Positions 6,333 through 16,115 of a DNA stretch of 64,000 nt are shown here, in pieces. The stretch is from assembly GCF_001552595.1 (NCBI RefSeq), contig NZ_BCRM01000013.1, forward strand, positions 26,018 through 90,017, written 5' to 3'. A model generated the notes under the pieces. That model searched no databases. It saw nothing but the letters and a program-made list of their open reading frames with translations, and was not told the origin of the DNA. How positions within the stretch are numbered: position 1 is the first letter of the stretch; each line of letters begins with the position of its first letter. The position numbers and the translations under genes are program-made. The DNA is from Rhodococcus erythropolis NBRC 15567. GTDB lineage: Bacteria; Actinomycetota; Actinomycetes; Mycobacteriales; Mycobacteriaceae.

Positions 6333-8294
6333 ATGGGCCACTCTCGAACCTGGCTGACGCGCGCGCTGGCAATGCCGGTGGCTGTCGCGGTGACTTTGTT
6401 GCTTCCTCTCGGCAGTGTCGCCTCGGCCCAGGATTTCGAGGACGACGCAGATACTTCGGTGGTTGCCGCAGCCACAACTCCGATCTCCTTCACCGAACTC
6501 GGCCGAGGAACGGACATCGTGTTCTCTTCCGATGACGCACCAGTGTTGGTGACCGTGCCGGTGCCGGACGGACTCACTGCAACAGCCGTGACCGGAATCC
6601 TGACCGCCCCGACCGACTTCAGTAGGGGCTGGCTCGAAGTGACTTCGGACGGCAGATTGGTGAGCCGCGTCGACTTCGACGCCGGGCAGGCCGGGACCGG
6701 GTTACCGATTTCGGTTCCCTTGCAAGGTCTCGAAGTGGTCGACCGTAGCGTCACCGTGTCGATGATCGCTCACCTCGTTCCCGTCGACGACCGCTGCTAC
6801 GACCGAACGAGATACCAGCCCCTCGCGCTCCGGGATGCCTTTGTCGCCTACGACGGTGCAGAGCGGCAGCCCACAACTGTTGCAACCTTCTTCCCGCCGA
6901 TTTTGAGGAAGGCAACCATCTACGTCACGGATGGTTCGTCAGGGGCGCAGCAGAGTGCGGCTTTGCAACTGAGTGCAGCGATTGTCAACAAGTACGGAAG
7001 TCAGCCTGACGCCGTGGTGGTGGAGCAGCTGCCGAACGGTCAGAGTCTGCCCTCCGCTGAGCCGGGACTGTTCGAGAGAGCTGTAGTGCTCGGTAACAGT
7101 GGGGACGCCGGCATCGATCTCGCGACGGCGCCGAATGGTTCACCCGTGCTGCGGATTTCAGGGGATGACAAGACTCTCGTTCCTCAGGTCAGTCTCTTGG
7201 CGGCGAACTTCGACGGCTACTGGGCGGCGAGCAGAGCGCTGGCGTCACCGGACAACACGGTTGCCCAGATTTCCCAGGACGCCATCACCGTCGGTGAGCT
7301 CAAGCTCGGAACGCTGACGACTTCCGGTCTCAATCACATCGAGGTCGACGTCCCGTTCAGTCAGTCGCAACTGGGGCGCCCGATGAAGGATGTCTCGGTG
7401 CGAATGATTGGTTCCTATGTCCCGCTACCGAATTCGCGTAACGGAGAACTGTCGATCTCACTCGGGGATAGACGACTCGCCTCGCAGACGGTTAACGAGA
7501 CAGGGCGCTTCGACATCGGCGTCGATGTTCCGAACGAACTCCTGCGTCGCGACTTGACGTTCGAGGTCTCGATGGATGTGACCGGCGACTTCCAGTGCGG
7601 CACCAGTAGCCCTTCTTCGCTCACTGTCGATCCGGCCAGCACCATCACGTCCACTACCGGATTCCCGCCGACGCCTGGAGGATTCCAGTCATTGCCTCAG
7701 TCGATGCTGCCCACACTCGATGTCGGTTTGAGTCACGGTGATTTCGCAGATCTCGTTCGAGCCCAGCGCCTCGTTGTCGCGATGCAGCGGTTGAGCTATC
7801 TGCCGCTGCAACCGCGCGTGCTCCCGTTCGGCGACGCGGCGACCAGTTCGCTGCCGGCGTTGTTGATCGCAGCGGACGGGACGCTGCCCACTCCTGTGGC
7901 TCTACCCATGGACACGGCAGATCAAGGACTCCTGCGCTTGCAGGGTCTGGAATTCGGTGGACAATACGGTGCCTTGCAGGTGGTTTCGGGTTCGCACAAC
8001 GAAGTAGTGGCGCTGACGTCTGAGGGTGATGCGGCCGATGCCGACGGTCTGCTCAACTGGTTGGAAGGTGGGAAAGACCGGTTCGCAGAACTGACCGGCG
8101 ATCTACTGGTCGCACCTCGCGGAGGTGAGCCGTTCGACGTCGGAGTCGACGTCGCCCCGTTGGGCACTGCGACCTCGGCCGAAGAAGAGACCGGACTGAG
8201 CGCGGTCACGATCGGCTGGATCGGATTCGGGACCGTGGTTCTGATCGCTGTTGCCGTCGGTGGTGTGCTCGTGGCTCGGCGTCGCGGACAGTGA
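6333..8294 (+). CDS. BcsB-like secreted, C-terminally anchored protein
   Basis: Starting at ATG 6333 (GAGGAG about 9 nt upstream) gives 653 residues. A signal peptide (MGHSRTWLTRALAMPVAVAV... to ASAQD) leads a beta-rich ectodomain, and a C-terminal TM (GWIGFGTVVLIAVAVGGVLV) ends in ARRRGQ. Features match BcsB, the periplasmic partner of cellulose synthase: an ISFTELG opening, PVPDGL strands, a DDRCYD segment and TTVATFFPPILRKATIY leading into an alternating alpha/beta domain. Two genes follow with overlap or short spacing, including a GH5-like hydrolase, which supports a polysaccharide-export role. The BcsB call is by pattern, and the true ligand is unknown. Confidence 0.55.
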   Translation: MGHSRTWLTRALAMPVAVAVTLLLPLGSVASAQDFEDDADTSVVAAATTPISFTELGRGTDIVFSSDDAPVLVTVPVPDGLTATAVTGILTAPTDFSRGWLEVTSDGRLVSRVDFDAGQAGTGLPISVPLQGLEVVDRSVTVSMIAHLVPVDDRCYDRTRYQPLALRDAFVAYDGAERQPTTVATFFPPILRKATIYVTDGSSGAQQSAALQLSAAIVNKYGSQPDAVVVEQLPNGQSLPSAEPGLFERAVVLGNSGDAGIDLATAPNGSPVLRISGDDKTLVPQVSLLAANFDGYWAASRALASPDNTVAQISQDAITVGELKLGTLTTSGLNHIEVDVPFSQSQLGRPMKDVSVRMIGSYVPLPNSRNGELSISLGDRRLASQTVNETGRFDIGVDVPNELLRRDLTFEVSMDVTGDFQCGTSSPSSLTVDPASTITSTTGFPPTPGGFQSLPQSMLPTLDVGLSHGDFADLVRAQRLVVAMQRLSYLPLQPRVLPFGDAATSSLPALLIAADGTLPTPVALPMDTADQGLLRLQGLEFGGQYGALQVVSGSHNEVVALTSEGDAADADGLLNWLEGGKDRFAELTGDLLVAPRGGEPFDVGVDVAPLGTATSAEEETGLSAVTIGWIGFGTVVLIAVAVGGVLVARRRGQ

Positions 8295-10024
8295 CCGTCA
8301 CCGATCGCCCGGCCCTGTCCGTCGCGGTCCACGATCTACCGGGCCGGAAGCCATGGCGGATGTTCGTCGTGCTCTTCGCGATCTACACCGCGTTGGGCGT
8401 GTGGATGAACGCGGGTATCGGGTTCATCTTCACCGATTCGCTCAGTCGTGTCGCCGCGGTGTCGGCGATGCTGCTCAGCCGTGATCCGCACTTCGCGGCG
8501 ATCGGATTCGTGTTCACCCCGTTGACGGCGGCAGTCCAGATTCCGATGGGCCTGATGGGTCATTGGTGGCCGGATCTGCTGCGGTGGAACATCACTGCGG
8601 TCGTGATGTCCGCGGCCTTCATGGCTGGCGCGGTGATTCAGATACGCGGGATCAGCCGCGACCGTGGGTGTCCGCGATGGGTCACCGTCGTCCTTACCGT
8701 GCTGTTCGCTGTCAATCCGATGATCGTCATGTACGCGGCGAGCGGAATGAGCGAAGCTCCGTTCCTCTTCTTCGTTCTGTGGGCGACACGTCGACTGATT
8801 CGGTGGATGCGCAGCGACGACGTACACGACCTCATCGGTGCGGGCCTCGCGTTCGCTCTGGCGTACCTCACTCGATACGACGCATTGGCACCTCTGTCTG
8901 TCGCGGTGGTGCTGGTGACCGTGGTGAGTTGGCTTCGTTTTCAACCGACAGCGGAGGAGCGGGGCGAGGGCGCAGGACCTGGCTTGCGGCTCTGGGCAGC
9001 GGCGCTCGACGGCGCCGTCGTGCTGATGCCGGGTTTCCTGGCCTTCGCCTTGTGGTCGTTTGCCAGTTGGCTCATCACGGGTCAAGCGTTCCAACAGTTC
9101 TCGTCGGTGTACGGGAACAGTTCCATCCTGGAACAGGCTGGTGCCGGAACCGACTCACCGGTTGCCCGCCTTGCGTTCTCGATCACCGAAATGGCGGTAC
9201 TCGGGCCGGCGCTCCCGGTGTTCGTGGTCCTGGCAGTCATCTACGCACTTCGGCGGCGCGACACCGAAGTGGTGGTGCCTCTTGTGCTGTTCGGCGCCAT
9301 CCTCGGAGCGCAGACGTTGCTCTACCTGATGGGATCGACGTTTCCTCTTCTGCGCTTCTACATTTCGATCATTCCGCTGTGTTTCGTATTGGTCGTCCTG
9401 ATCGCTCCTCGCGGAGCGCCGGTCATCACGCGTCGACCAGGGGCTGCTGCGTCGCGCTCGGTGTCGACGTACCCCGAGCAGGCGGGACCGTCTCTACCTC
9501 TTGTGATCTCCCTGTGCTTGCTGGTCGGTTCGACGCTGGTCACGTTTGTCGCGATGGGTAGTGCGCGGATCGCAGTGCTCGAGCATTCCATTGCCAGCGC
9601 GATCATTCCGGGCCGCCAGAACCTGGAGGAGCAGACGAATCTACGCACGTTTGCGGCCGAGCGTCGCATCGCCAGGTACCTGGACGACTTGGCTCTGCCG
9701 GAGGGGTCGGTTCTGCTCGACACCGTGCAGAGCTATGCCGTCGTGGCCTCGTCGAACAACCCTCGGCAATTCGTCGTGCCTTCCGATGCGGACTTCGTGC
9801 GCGTACTGAACAACCCGGCCGAACATCACGTCGAGTACATCCTGTCGGTTCCGAACACCGGTCGCGGTGTGTCGGACGCGGTCAATCGGCGTTATCCGAC
9901 GATGTACGACACTGGTGCCGGCGGTGTGGGAGCACTGGTGCTCGAGGTGCCCAACGACGGCGGCATGGACCCTTCGGCCTGGCGTTTGTATCGCGTGACC
10001 GGTGAACGTCAAACGGGTCGATGA
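8291..10024 (+). CDS. polytopic membrane protein, GT-C glycosyltransferase-like
   Basis: This 577-residue protein has about 10-12 hydrophobic helices, from FVVLFAIYTALGVWMNAGI to LPLVISLCLLVGSTLVTFVAM, and a C-terminal soluble domain of ~130 residues (about 440-577). Loop 1 carries an acidic FTDSLSR motif, as GT-C enzymes often do, and a TRYDALAPL segment follows the fifth helix. These are polyprenyl-phosphate-sugar-dependent transferase traits. GTG 8291 overlaps the upstream TGA, so it is coupled to the BcsB-like gene. Donor and acceptor cannot be deduced. Confidence 0.55.
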   Translation: MTVTDRPALSVAVHDLPGRKPWRMFVVLFAIYTALGVWMNAGIGFIFTDSLSRVAAVSAMLLSRDPHFAAIGFVFTPLTAAVQIPMGLMGHWWPDLLRWNITAVVMSAAFMAGAVIQIRGISRDRGCPRWVTVVLTVLFAVNPMIVMYAASGMSEAPFLFFVLWATRRLIRWMRSDDVHDLIGAGLAFALAYLTRYDALAPLSVAVVLVTVVSWLRFQPTAEERGEGAGPGLRLWAAALDGAVVLMPGFLAFALWSFASWLITGQAFQQFSSVYGNSSILEQAGAGTDSPVARLAFSITEMAVLGPALPVFVVLAVIYALRRRDTEVVVPLVLFGAILGAQTLLYLMGSTFPLLRFYISIIPLCFVLVVLIAPRGAPVITRRPGAAASRSVSTYPEQAGPSLPLVISLCLLVGSTLVTFVAMGSARIAVLEHSIASAIIPGRQNLEEQTNLRTFAAERRIARYLDDLALPEGSVLLDTVQSYAVVASSNNPRQFVVPSDADFVRVLNNPAEHHVEYILSVPNTGRGVSDAVNRRYPTMYDTGAGGVGALVLEVPNDGGMDPSAWRLYRVTGERQTGR

Positions 10025-10051
10025 GGGAATTCGTGTGGGAGGATTGTCCGT

Positions 10052-10081
10052 ATGACGTGGATGGTTGTAGATGTCTTCTGA
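10052..10081 (+). other. possible 9-residue leader peptide overlapping the hydrolase start
   Basis: The best ribosome site here, GGGAGGA (10037-10043), is spaced for ATG 10052, which opens MTWMVVDVF and stops at 10079-10081. The hydrolase ATG 10071 lies inside this mini-ORF in another frame and has no good site of its own. Termination-reinitiation coupling is a plausible reading. Confidence 0.35.
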
Positions 10082-11219
10082 AGAAGCGCGTCCGCGTGTG
10101 CGTGGCACAGTGCGTCGCCGTATCGCTGCCGCTGTAGTCAGCTTTGCAACCGTCGCGGTCGTGACAGGAATGTTCACGACGCCGGTGGTTGCCGATTCGC
10201 CCAAGACGGTTCGGGTCGGAGCGTCGTCGAGCGGACTGACACTCGACGGACAGCCGTGGTGGCCCACCGGGCTCAATGCTTATCAACTGGCCACTGATTG
10301 GTCGGTGAACTTCGGCTGTGGCGCGATGGTCGATCTCGATGCCTACTTCGGTTCTCTGCCACCGAATTCCGTCACGCGTTTCAACGCCTTCCAAGCGCTC
10401 GCGGTGAACAAGGTGTCCGGGGAGATGGATTTCGGACCGATGGACGCGGTGTTCGACGCTGCGGCGCGACACAACCAGTTCACGATTCCGGTGCTCTCAC
10501 CACAGGACAGCGGGTGTGATGACGGGCTGTTCAAATCCAGGGACTGGTACACCGACGACTGGAAGGTTGCGAACCTGATCCCAGGTCGAGCCACCATGAG
10601 CTTTCAGGACTGGATGCACACCGCCGTCGACCGTTGGAAGAACGAGCCTTCCGTCGCGGCGTGGGAATTGGTGGGGGAGCCGGAACCGAGCCTGTGTACC
10701 GACGCCGCCTGCAATTGGTGGACAAGAACGTGCCCGTCTGATTCCGCGCAGGTGTTGCGGGAGTTCTTCGACACGGCAGGCGCCGAACTTCGGGCGATCG
10801 ATCCGAACACCCTGATCACGGCGGGATACGTCGGGGGCGGTCAGTGCGGCACTGCTGGTGACGACTACCAATACGTGAGCGAGTCCGACTTCGTCGACAT
10901 TCTGCAGTATCACGACTACGGAGCAGACGGGGTTCCGCTTCCGGGCGACCAGTGGAACGGACTGGCGCGTCGCATCGAACAGGCCACGAACGTCTCGAAG
11001 CCGTTGTTGGTCGCTGAGACAGGCGAATTGGCGGGCAGTTGTGAATCATTGGCAACCCGAGCCACGAATATCGAGACGAAGCTGACGGGGCAGAAGGCGG
11101 CCGGCACGGCCGGAGCTCTCCTGTGGGCCTTCGTACCGGATCCGCGGCCGAACGAGTGCACAATGGACATCGGGCCCGATGATCCACTCTTCGACGTGAT
11201 CGCTTCACTGGCAAGTTAG
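10071..11219 (+). CDS. secreted GH5-like glycoside hydrolase
   Basis: This 382-residue protein has an N-terminal signal or anchor segment at about residues 16-40 (RRIAAAVVSFATVAVVTGMF). The mature part reads like a GH5/GH-A TIM barrel: LDGQPWWPTGLNAY near the start, WELVGEPEP (about 200) with the acid/base Glu, and LLVAETGEL (about 330) with the nucleophile Glu. Several Cys residues (CGAM, SGCDD, CTDAACNWW, GQCG) suggest disulfides outside the cell. It probably cleaves a beta-1,4-linked glucan or mannan. Next to a BcsB-like gene it would play the part of BcsZ, trimming nascent polymer. The exact specificity is unknown. Confidence 0.75.
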   Translation: MSSEEARPRVRGTVRRRIAAAVVSFATVAVVTGMFTTPVVADSPKTVRVGASSSGLTLDGQPWWPTGLNAYQLATDWSVNFGCGAMVDLDAYFGSLPPNSVTRFNAFQALAVNKVSGEMDFGPMDAVFDAAARHNQFTIPVLSPQDSGCDDGLFKSRDWYTDDWKVANLIPGRATMSFQDWMHTAVDRWKNEPSVAAWELVGEPEPSLCTDAACNWWTRTCPSDSAQVLREFFDTAGAELRAIDPNTLITAGYVGGGQCGTAGDDYQYVSESDFVDILQYHDYGADGVPLPGDQWNGLARRIEQATNVSKPLLVAETGELAGSCESLATRATNIETKLTGQKAAGTAGALLWAFVPDPRPNECTMDIGPDDPLFDVIASLAS

Positions 11220-11790
11220 GACACTGCTGGTAGTCCACTAGGAGTTCCGCCCAGTGGGAGTATGGTCACGATCTGATAACAACCTGAACCTGGCGTTGTG
11301 ACGTGATGACCGTATTTCGTTTGCATCCAATGGTATTCAGTGGCATTCACCTGCGGATAACCGAACTTGAAGGCCCGCGGGACCAAGCAGGACTATCGAC
11401 GTGGCACCCGCAGGACCTACGTCCGGTTGTGCGAGGACGGCCCAATCGAGACGCCGGCAACGGAAGTTGCGCTGTACCTGCCCCTTTGGTTGACAGAGCA
11501 GTCCCTTTCCGATTGACGTCGAAATGCGGGCACGACCGTTCGCCGCGGTAACGGGTAGTGAGCGGAGTTCGGTGCGGCCCTCGCGGAAGTGACAATGTGG
11601 GGTGGTGTGTAGCTCTCGCGCGCAACGAATTCCGAGTTCGAGTCGACTTGCGACGGCATCGGCTGCCCGGTAGACCTTGTGCGCAGGCTGTACATGCGAT
11701 GTGAGCTTTCGGTCGTCGAAATGAGGGGACGACCGCTGCATGCGCGTAACGGTAAGTGTGTGGAGCATCGCGTGAGCGGAGAGGTGAACG
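11220..11790. other. 571-bp intergenic region before galU; no convincing gene
   Basis: Several short ORFs occur on both strands (for example 11303-11551 + and 11337-11873 -), but none has a ribosome site, family motif or sensible composition. A GGAGAGG ribosome site for galU lies at 11778-11784. TGATAACAAC near 11274 is a possible promoter element. Otherwise nothing recognisable is seen. Confidence 0.4.
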
Positions 11791-12714
11791 ATGACTGGAT
11801 ACTCTGAACGGCCTTTCAGGACTGCGGTGGTACCGGCTGCCGGGATGGGGACCCGCTTCCTTCCGGCCACCAAGACGATCCCGAAAGAGCTACTCCCCGT
11901 CGTGGATACGCCCGGGATAGAACTGGTTGCCAGCGAAGCGGCTCAGGCCGGTGCAGAACGCTTGGTGATCGTCACCGCGCCAGGCAAGGCATCGGTGATC
12001 GGTCACTTCGTCGAGGACCTGGTGCTCGAGGGCAAGCTCGCCGCGAGTGGAAAGCACCATCTGCTCGAGCGTGTGCGTCGAGCACCTGGCCTCATATCGG
12101 TGAAGCCTGTCGTCCAAGAAACCCCGCTCGGCTTGGGTCATGCCGTCGGTCTTGTCGAGTCGGTGTTGGATGCCGACGAGGACTCGTTCGCGGTGCTGCT
12201 TCCCGACGACCTGGTTCACCCCTGCGGCGTTCTCGACGCTATGGCGAAGGTCCGTGCCGAGCGTGGTGGTTCTGTGCTGTGCGCGTTCGACGTCGCGCCC
12301 GATCGTGTGGGTGCGTACGGAGTATTCGACGTCCAAGCGCCTGAGGAAGGCGATGACCCCGATGTGCTCGCGGTCGTCGGCATGGTGGAGAAGCCGGACC
12401 CGGCGGATGCTCCGTCCACCCTCGCCGCAGCCGGACGCTATCTGCTCGATCGCGCCGTGTTCGATGCGCTCCGGCGAATCTTGCCTGGGCAAGGTGGTGA
12501 GCTGCAGCTGACGGATGCGATAGCGCTGTTGATCGCGGAGGGGCATCCGGTTCACGTCGTCGTCCATCACGGAACCCGCCACGATCTGGGTAACCCGGGA
12601 GGCTTTCTGCGAGCATCTCTCGACCATGCGCTCAGTCGCACCGAGTACGGTCCGGAGTTGCGAGTCTGGCTCAAGGAACGATTGGATCAGCCGGATCCGC
12701 AGTTGACGTACTGA
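11791..12714 (+). CDS. galU: UTP-glucose-1-phosphate uridylyltransferase
   Basis: This 307-residue nucleotidyltransferase makes UDP-glucose from UTP and glucose-1-P in the cytoplasm. The activation motif PAAGMGTRFLPATKTIPKEL with PVVDTPGIE is at residues ~10-40, LLPDDLVHP near 135 and MVEKPDPA near 200, all typical of GalU. ATG 11791 has GGAGAGG upstream. UDP-glucose is the substrate of the three Ugd enzymes downstream and of glucan synthesis, so GalU feeds both polymer systems. It appears to be monocistronic. Confidence 0.95.
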   Translation: MTGYSERPFRTAVVPAAGMGTRFLPATKTIPKELLPVVDTPGIELVASEAAQAGAERLVIVTAPGKASVIGHFVEDLVLEGKLAASGKHHLLERVRRAPGLISVKPVVQETPLGLGHAVGLVESVLDADEDSFAVLLPDDLVHPCGVLDAMAKVRAERGGSVLCAFDVAPDRVGAYGVFDVQAPEEGDDPDVLAVVGMVEKPDPADAPSTLAAAGRYLLDRAVFDALRRILPGQGGELQLTDAIALLIAEGHPVHVVVHHGTRHDLGNPGGFLRASLDHALSRTEYGPELRVWLKERLDQPDPQLTY

Positions 12715-12813
12715 AGAATGCCGTCCATGACAGCTGAGATCGGAATATGTTTTGGTGCAAGAGAATCCGCACCATTTTCGGTTAGTGCGTATGTGAATGT
12801 CGGTAGCCCGGAT

Positions 12814-13146
12814 TCATTCGCTGCGTTTGTCGATACCGCGTCGGGTGAGTTCGTCCACCAGGGACTGTGTCGCAATCGTCGCGACGACCGGCGGTGGAGT
12901 CGTTCCAGGCTCCGCCTCCTCAGAGGTCAGATAACCGGCGGCTACGAGGACCTCCATGATCGGAGCGTCGAAGACCTGACATGCCGTCCGCATCGTGTCC
13001 TGCGTGGGAGGGCGCTTGGCCGACAGCCATCGACTCAGCTCGGAAGGTCGAATCTTCAGCGCACGCGCAGCTTCCTGGATGTCGCCGAACGAGCGAAGTT
13101 CCAGTTGATTCTCGACCCATGCGGAGAAACCACTCATAGCGGTCAT
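12814..13146 (-). CDS. XRE-like helix-turn-helix regulator
   Basis: Starting at ATG 13146 gives 110 residues; GTG 13188 and ATG 13137 are alternatives, and no start has a strong ribosome site. Residues ~8-60 form an XRE/Cro-type HTH: SGFSAWVENQLELRSFGDI, AARALKIRPSELSRWLSAKR, PPTQDTMRTACQVF. The C-terminus carries a TPPPVV linker and a short helical tail. It lies between galU and a Wzy-like gene and is transcribed toward galU. It could regulate polysaccharide genes, but this is positional inference only. Confidence 0.7.
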   Translation of the reverse strand: MTAMSGFSAWVENQLELRSFGDIQEAARALKIRPSELSRWLSAKRPPTQDTMRTACQVFDAPIMEVLVAAGYLTSEEAEPGTTPPPVVATIATQSLVDELTRRGIDKRSE

Positions 13147-13380
13147 ATTGCCTGAGCCGAGAGGTATATGCCACTTCCTTTCGGCCACGAGTCGAGGACA
13201 ATTGGATATCTGCCATGTCGTGGCAAAGTTTTACGTCGACGATTCGCTTATTTGCAGTTACGCGACGTCGCCGACTGAGGCTGACTTCTGCGCTGAGCGG
13301 GGATTATTCAGCCCGGCGTTGGCGAAGGGTGAAATTGAGGGTGAAATGCATAAAATTCGATTGTCGGAAGCAGGAACTCA

Positions 13381-14661
13381 ATGACAACGCCGAGTCAAAT
13401 CAGACCTGAAGGCCTTCGGGATGATGCCGCTCCGACGGCAGGGCGAACAGGCAGAATTCCTTTGTCGCCGACTACCGCCGTCTGGATGGCGATCGCGGTC
13501 GTAGTTCCGATATACCGCTCGTTGCCCGGCGCCGTCACGCAGTTGTGGGCGATGGCAGTGCTTGCGGTCATCGTGGCGTCAGTAGCACTGGGACGAGTTG
13601 CTCGGCCGCAGTTTGTCGGCGTCTGGTTGATCGCCGGCTACGCCGCTCTTGTCGCCACGGTAACAGCAACGCGTGGCAGTGACGTCACCGGAAATCTCTA
13701 CGTTGGAATCCAACTCTTCATTGTTCTCGGGCTCGGAATATTTGTGATGGTCGCCAATGTCCGGCGCGATCCGGAATTTGTCAGGCGTGTATGTATTGCG
13801 TTCATAGCAAGCCAATCGGTTTCTGCTCTGGTCGCCGCTATCCAATTGGCAGGTTCATCCGTCTTCGGTTTCGGTGTTGTGAACGGTCGTGCTCCAGGTC
13901 TGGCAGGTCACCCGAACGTTCTGGGCATCATGTCCTCACTTGCGCTGATTCTGTGCCTGGGGGCTGCAGTGCAAAAGGTCGGAAATCGGGTCGTTCTGGT
14001 GCTGATCTCGATTGTGAACGCGGTGGGACTGCTGGCAACCGGTAGCTTGAGTTCGTTGTCGGCGTGCGCGATCGGATTGATCGTGGTGGCGATTTCTTCG
14101 CGAGTGAAGATCGCCACCATCGTCAAGAGTTTTGTCGGTGCCTCCGTCCTCTTCTGGATCGCAATCACCTACACCGAGTTCGGAAAGCACCTGGAGACGC
14201 CGGCTGATCGATACCTTCAGGTCACAGGGCAGACCAAGGCCGTCAGCACTCTAGAGATCCGTAACGATACTTACGGATTCGCTTGGGACGCTATTCGTGC
14301 GCATCCGCTGTCCGGGGTGGGTTTGAACGCGGCCAATGCGGCCTCGTTCGACAACGTCACAGTCGTCCACAATGTGTTTCTACGATCCTGGTACCAAGGC
14401 GGGGTGGTGCTTGCCCTGGCTGTGGCACTGATCATCTGCGCGTCGGCATTGGTTGCGTTCAGATCGATGAAGTCCGGCAAGAACGCCGCCGCGGCCGGCG
14501 TTCTGGTCTCGATGATGACGTTCGCTCTGACATCGGCATTTTTCGAGCAGGCATACTACTGGCTACCGGTCGTACTCGCGTTTGCGTGTCTTTCGACCGA
14601 CAGCGATCGGACCGCGAGGTCCAAAGCTCAACCGGCGCAACAATCTCCGATCGGGAACTGA
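13381..14661 (+). CDS. O-antigen ligase/polymerase (Wzy-like) membrane protein
   Basis: This 426-residue polytopic protein has 10-12 helices. A large extracytoplasmic loop at about residues 265-325 holds the family's signature region: TLEIRNDTYGFAWDAIRAHPLSG, then GLNAANAA and VVHNVFLRSWYQGG. R-x-x-x-W and HN-x-F-L motifs are typical of Wzy_C/O-antigen ligase proteins, which polymerise or transfer lipid-linked oligosaccharides outside the membrane. It is separate from both downstream EPS loci. Locus A lacks a wzy, so this could serve it in trans. Its 3' end abuts the convergent GT2 gene (2-bp gap). Confidence 0.8.
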   Translation: MTTPSQIRPEGLRDDAAPTAGRTGRIPLSPTTAVWMAIAVVVPIYRSLPGAVTQLWAMAVLAVIVASVALGRVARPQFVGVWLIAGYAALVATVTATRGSDVTGNLYVGIQLFIVLGLGIFVMVANVRRDPEFVRRVCIAFIASQSVSALVAAIQLAGSSVFGFGVVNGRAPGLAGHPNVLGIMSSLALILCLGAAVQKVGNRVVLVLISIVNAVGLLATGSLSSLSACAIGLIVVAISSRVKIATIVKSFVGASVLFWIAITYTEFGKHLETPADRYLQVTGQTKAVSTLEIRNDTYGFAWDAIRAHPLSGVGLNAANAASFDNVTVVHNVFLRSWYQGGVVLALAVALIICASALVAFRSMKSGKNAAAAGVLVSMMTFALTSAFFEQAYYWLPVVLAFACLSTDSDRTARSKAQPAQQSPIGN

Positions 14662-14663
14662 GG

Positions 14664-16115
14664 CTACGTGTTCAGTCCGTGGAAGGTTTTCTCCCAGTAC
14701 GACGGATTGCGTATCAACTGATAGGTGCCTTTTATGGCTGCGATGCTCATCAGTACCCAGTAGAGCGGAGCGGTGAGGCAGGCAATCAGCAGCATGGGAT
14801 TCCGCGTCTCGCGGCACGCCACCAAGTTCATGTAAAGGACTGCAGCGTTACCGAAGACGAGTGACACGAGTGCCGGAAAGTAGACGTAGTTGGGAAATAC
14901 GTCGTGGATGACCTCAGGCTGGCCGAGGATCCATCCGAGACTGATCAGCCAGAATGCCATGTTCAGCGTCGCCACGACGGGTGTACCCGCCATCAAGATC
15001 GTGAAGCGTAGAAATCCGACCGTGCCGAGTCCGCGCCACAGTTTCACGGGTTGACGCATGTGAACCAGCCAAGTCTGCAGGTAGCCCTTGTACCAGCGTG
15101 AGCGTTGTCGGATCCAGTTGATCGTGTCGCTGTTGGCCTCCTCCAGCGTCGTCGAGTTCAGAACAGCGGTCCGGTAGCCGCTCTCGGCGATGCGAACTCC
15201 GAGATCTGCGTCCTCCGTGACGTTGAAGGGATCCCAGGCGCCGATCTCGTCGAGCACACTTCGCCGAAGGTGATTGGACGTGCCCCCCAAAGGAATCGGT
15301 GACTGACTGCGCATCAGCCCAGGGAGGATGAAATTGAACCAGAGGGCGTAGTCGGCCGTGAACCATGCGGTCAACAAATTCTGAGTTCCGTTGTGAAATG
15401 CGAGTTTCGCCTGAACGCACGCAGTATTCGATGGAAGTTTTGCGAAAGTTGCTACCACACGACGTAACTGGAGCGGATCCGGAGAGTCCTCGGCGTCGTA
15501 GATGGTGATTATCTCGCCCGTAGAGAAGTGCAATCCGTAGTTACAGGCTTTGGGTTTGGTGCGCGGATCTGCAGCAGGGACCTTCAAGATACTCACCACA
15601 GCATCGACTCCGGCGGCAGTCGCAGCTTCGATAGTGACAGTGTCATCCTCTTCGAGGAGCAAGAGCACCTGCAATTTGTCCGAGGGGTAGTCGATCGCGC
15701 GCATAGCGGAAATCAGGTCTCCGACTACTTCCGGCTCGTTGTATGCCGGAACAAGGATTGTGTAGTGCGGGAGTTCTTCGTCCGAAAGCGAGCTTGCCTC
15801 TTGATCGCTGATCGTCATGATCGAGGAAGCATCCAAACCTCTTGTGAACAGCACGAGTCGATCAACCATCGCCCACACGTAACCGAGAGTGCACGCCAAT
15901 GTGAGAACGATCAGCGTGGGAGTAAGGAAGAAGACCAGACACACCATGGTGATCACGAGAATCAGGAGCAGGATGTTGCGCTGCCACGGATAGAACGCAA
16001 CTGATGCCGATGAAATCGGTTTGCGTTCACGCAGTCCGTTCACAGCGTCGTGGAGTGCGGCTCGTTTGAATTCTTCGGAGCTTTCGCCCTCAACCGAGAG
16101 ATCGGGATCTACCAC
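14664..16115 (-). CDS. cellulose-synthase-like GT2 glycosyltransferase
   Basis: This 483-residue processive-type GT2 has two N-terminal helices (residues ~48-90), a catalytic domain (about 110-350) and three or four C-terminal helices. Motifs in order: ILVPAYNEPE, IYDAEDSPDP (DxD), VTEDADLGVRI (TED) and QRSRWYKGYLQTW (Q-x-x-RW). These are the D, D, D, QxxRW residues of BcsA/hyaluronan-type synthases. No PilZ domain is present. GTG 16115 has GGAGG ~8-10 nt upstream and overlaps the preceding gene. It probably extends a beta-linked glycan, and the BcsB-like and GH5-like genes nearby are candidate partners. Confidence 0.85.
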   Translation of the reverse strand: MVDPDLSVEGESSEEFKRAALHDAVNGLRERKPISSASVAFYPWQRNILLLILVITMVCLVFFLTPTLIVLTLACTLGYVWAMVDRLVLFTRGLDASSIMTISDQEASSLSDEELPHYTILVPAYNEPEVVGDLISAMRAIDYPSDKLQVLLLLEEDDTVTIEAATAAGVDAVVSILKVPAADPRTKPKACNYGLHFSTGEIITIYDAEDSPDPLQLRRVVATFAKLPSNTACVQAKLAFHNGTQNLLTAWFTADYALWFNFILPGLMRSQSPIPLGGTSNHLRRSVLDEIGAWDPFNVTEDADLGVRIAESGYRTAVLNSTTLEEANSDTINWIRQRSRWYKGYLQTWLVHMRQPVKLWRGLGTVGFLRFTILMAGTPVVATLNMAFWLISLGWILGQPEVIHDVFPNYVYFPALVSLVFGNAAVLYMNLVACRETRNPMLLIACLTAPLYWVLMSIAAIKGTYQLIRNPSYWEKTFHGLNT

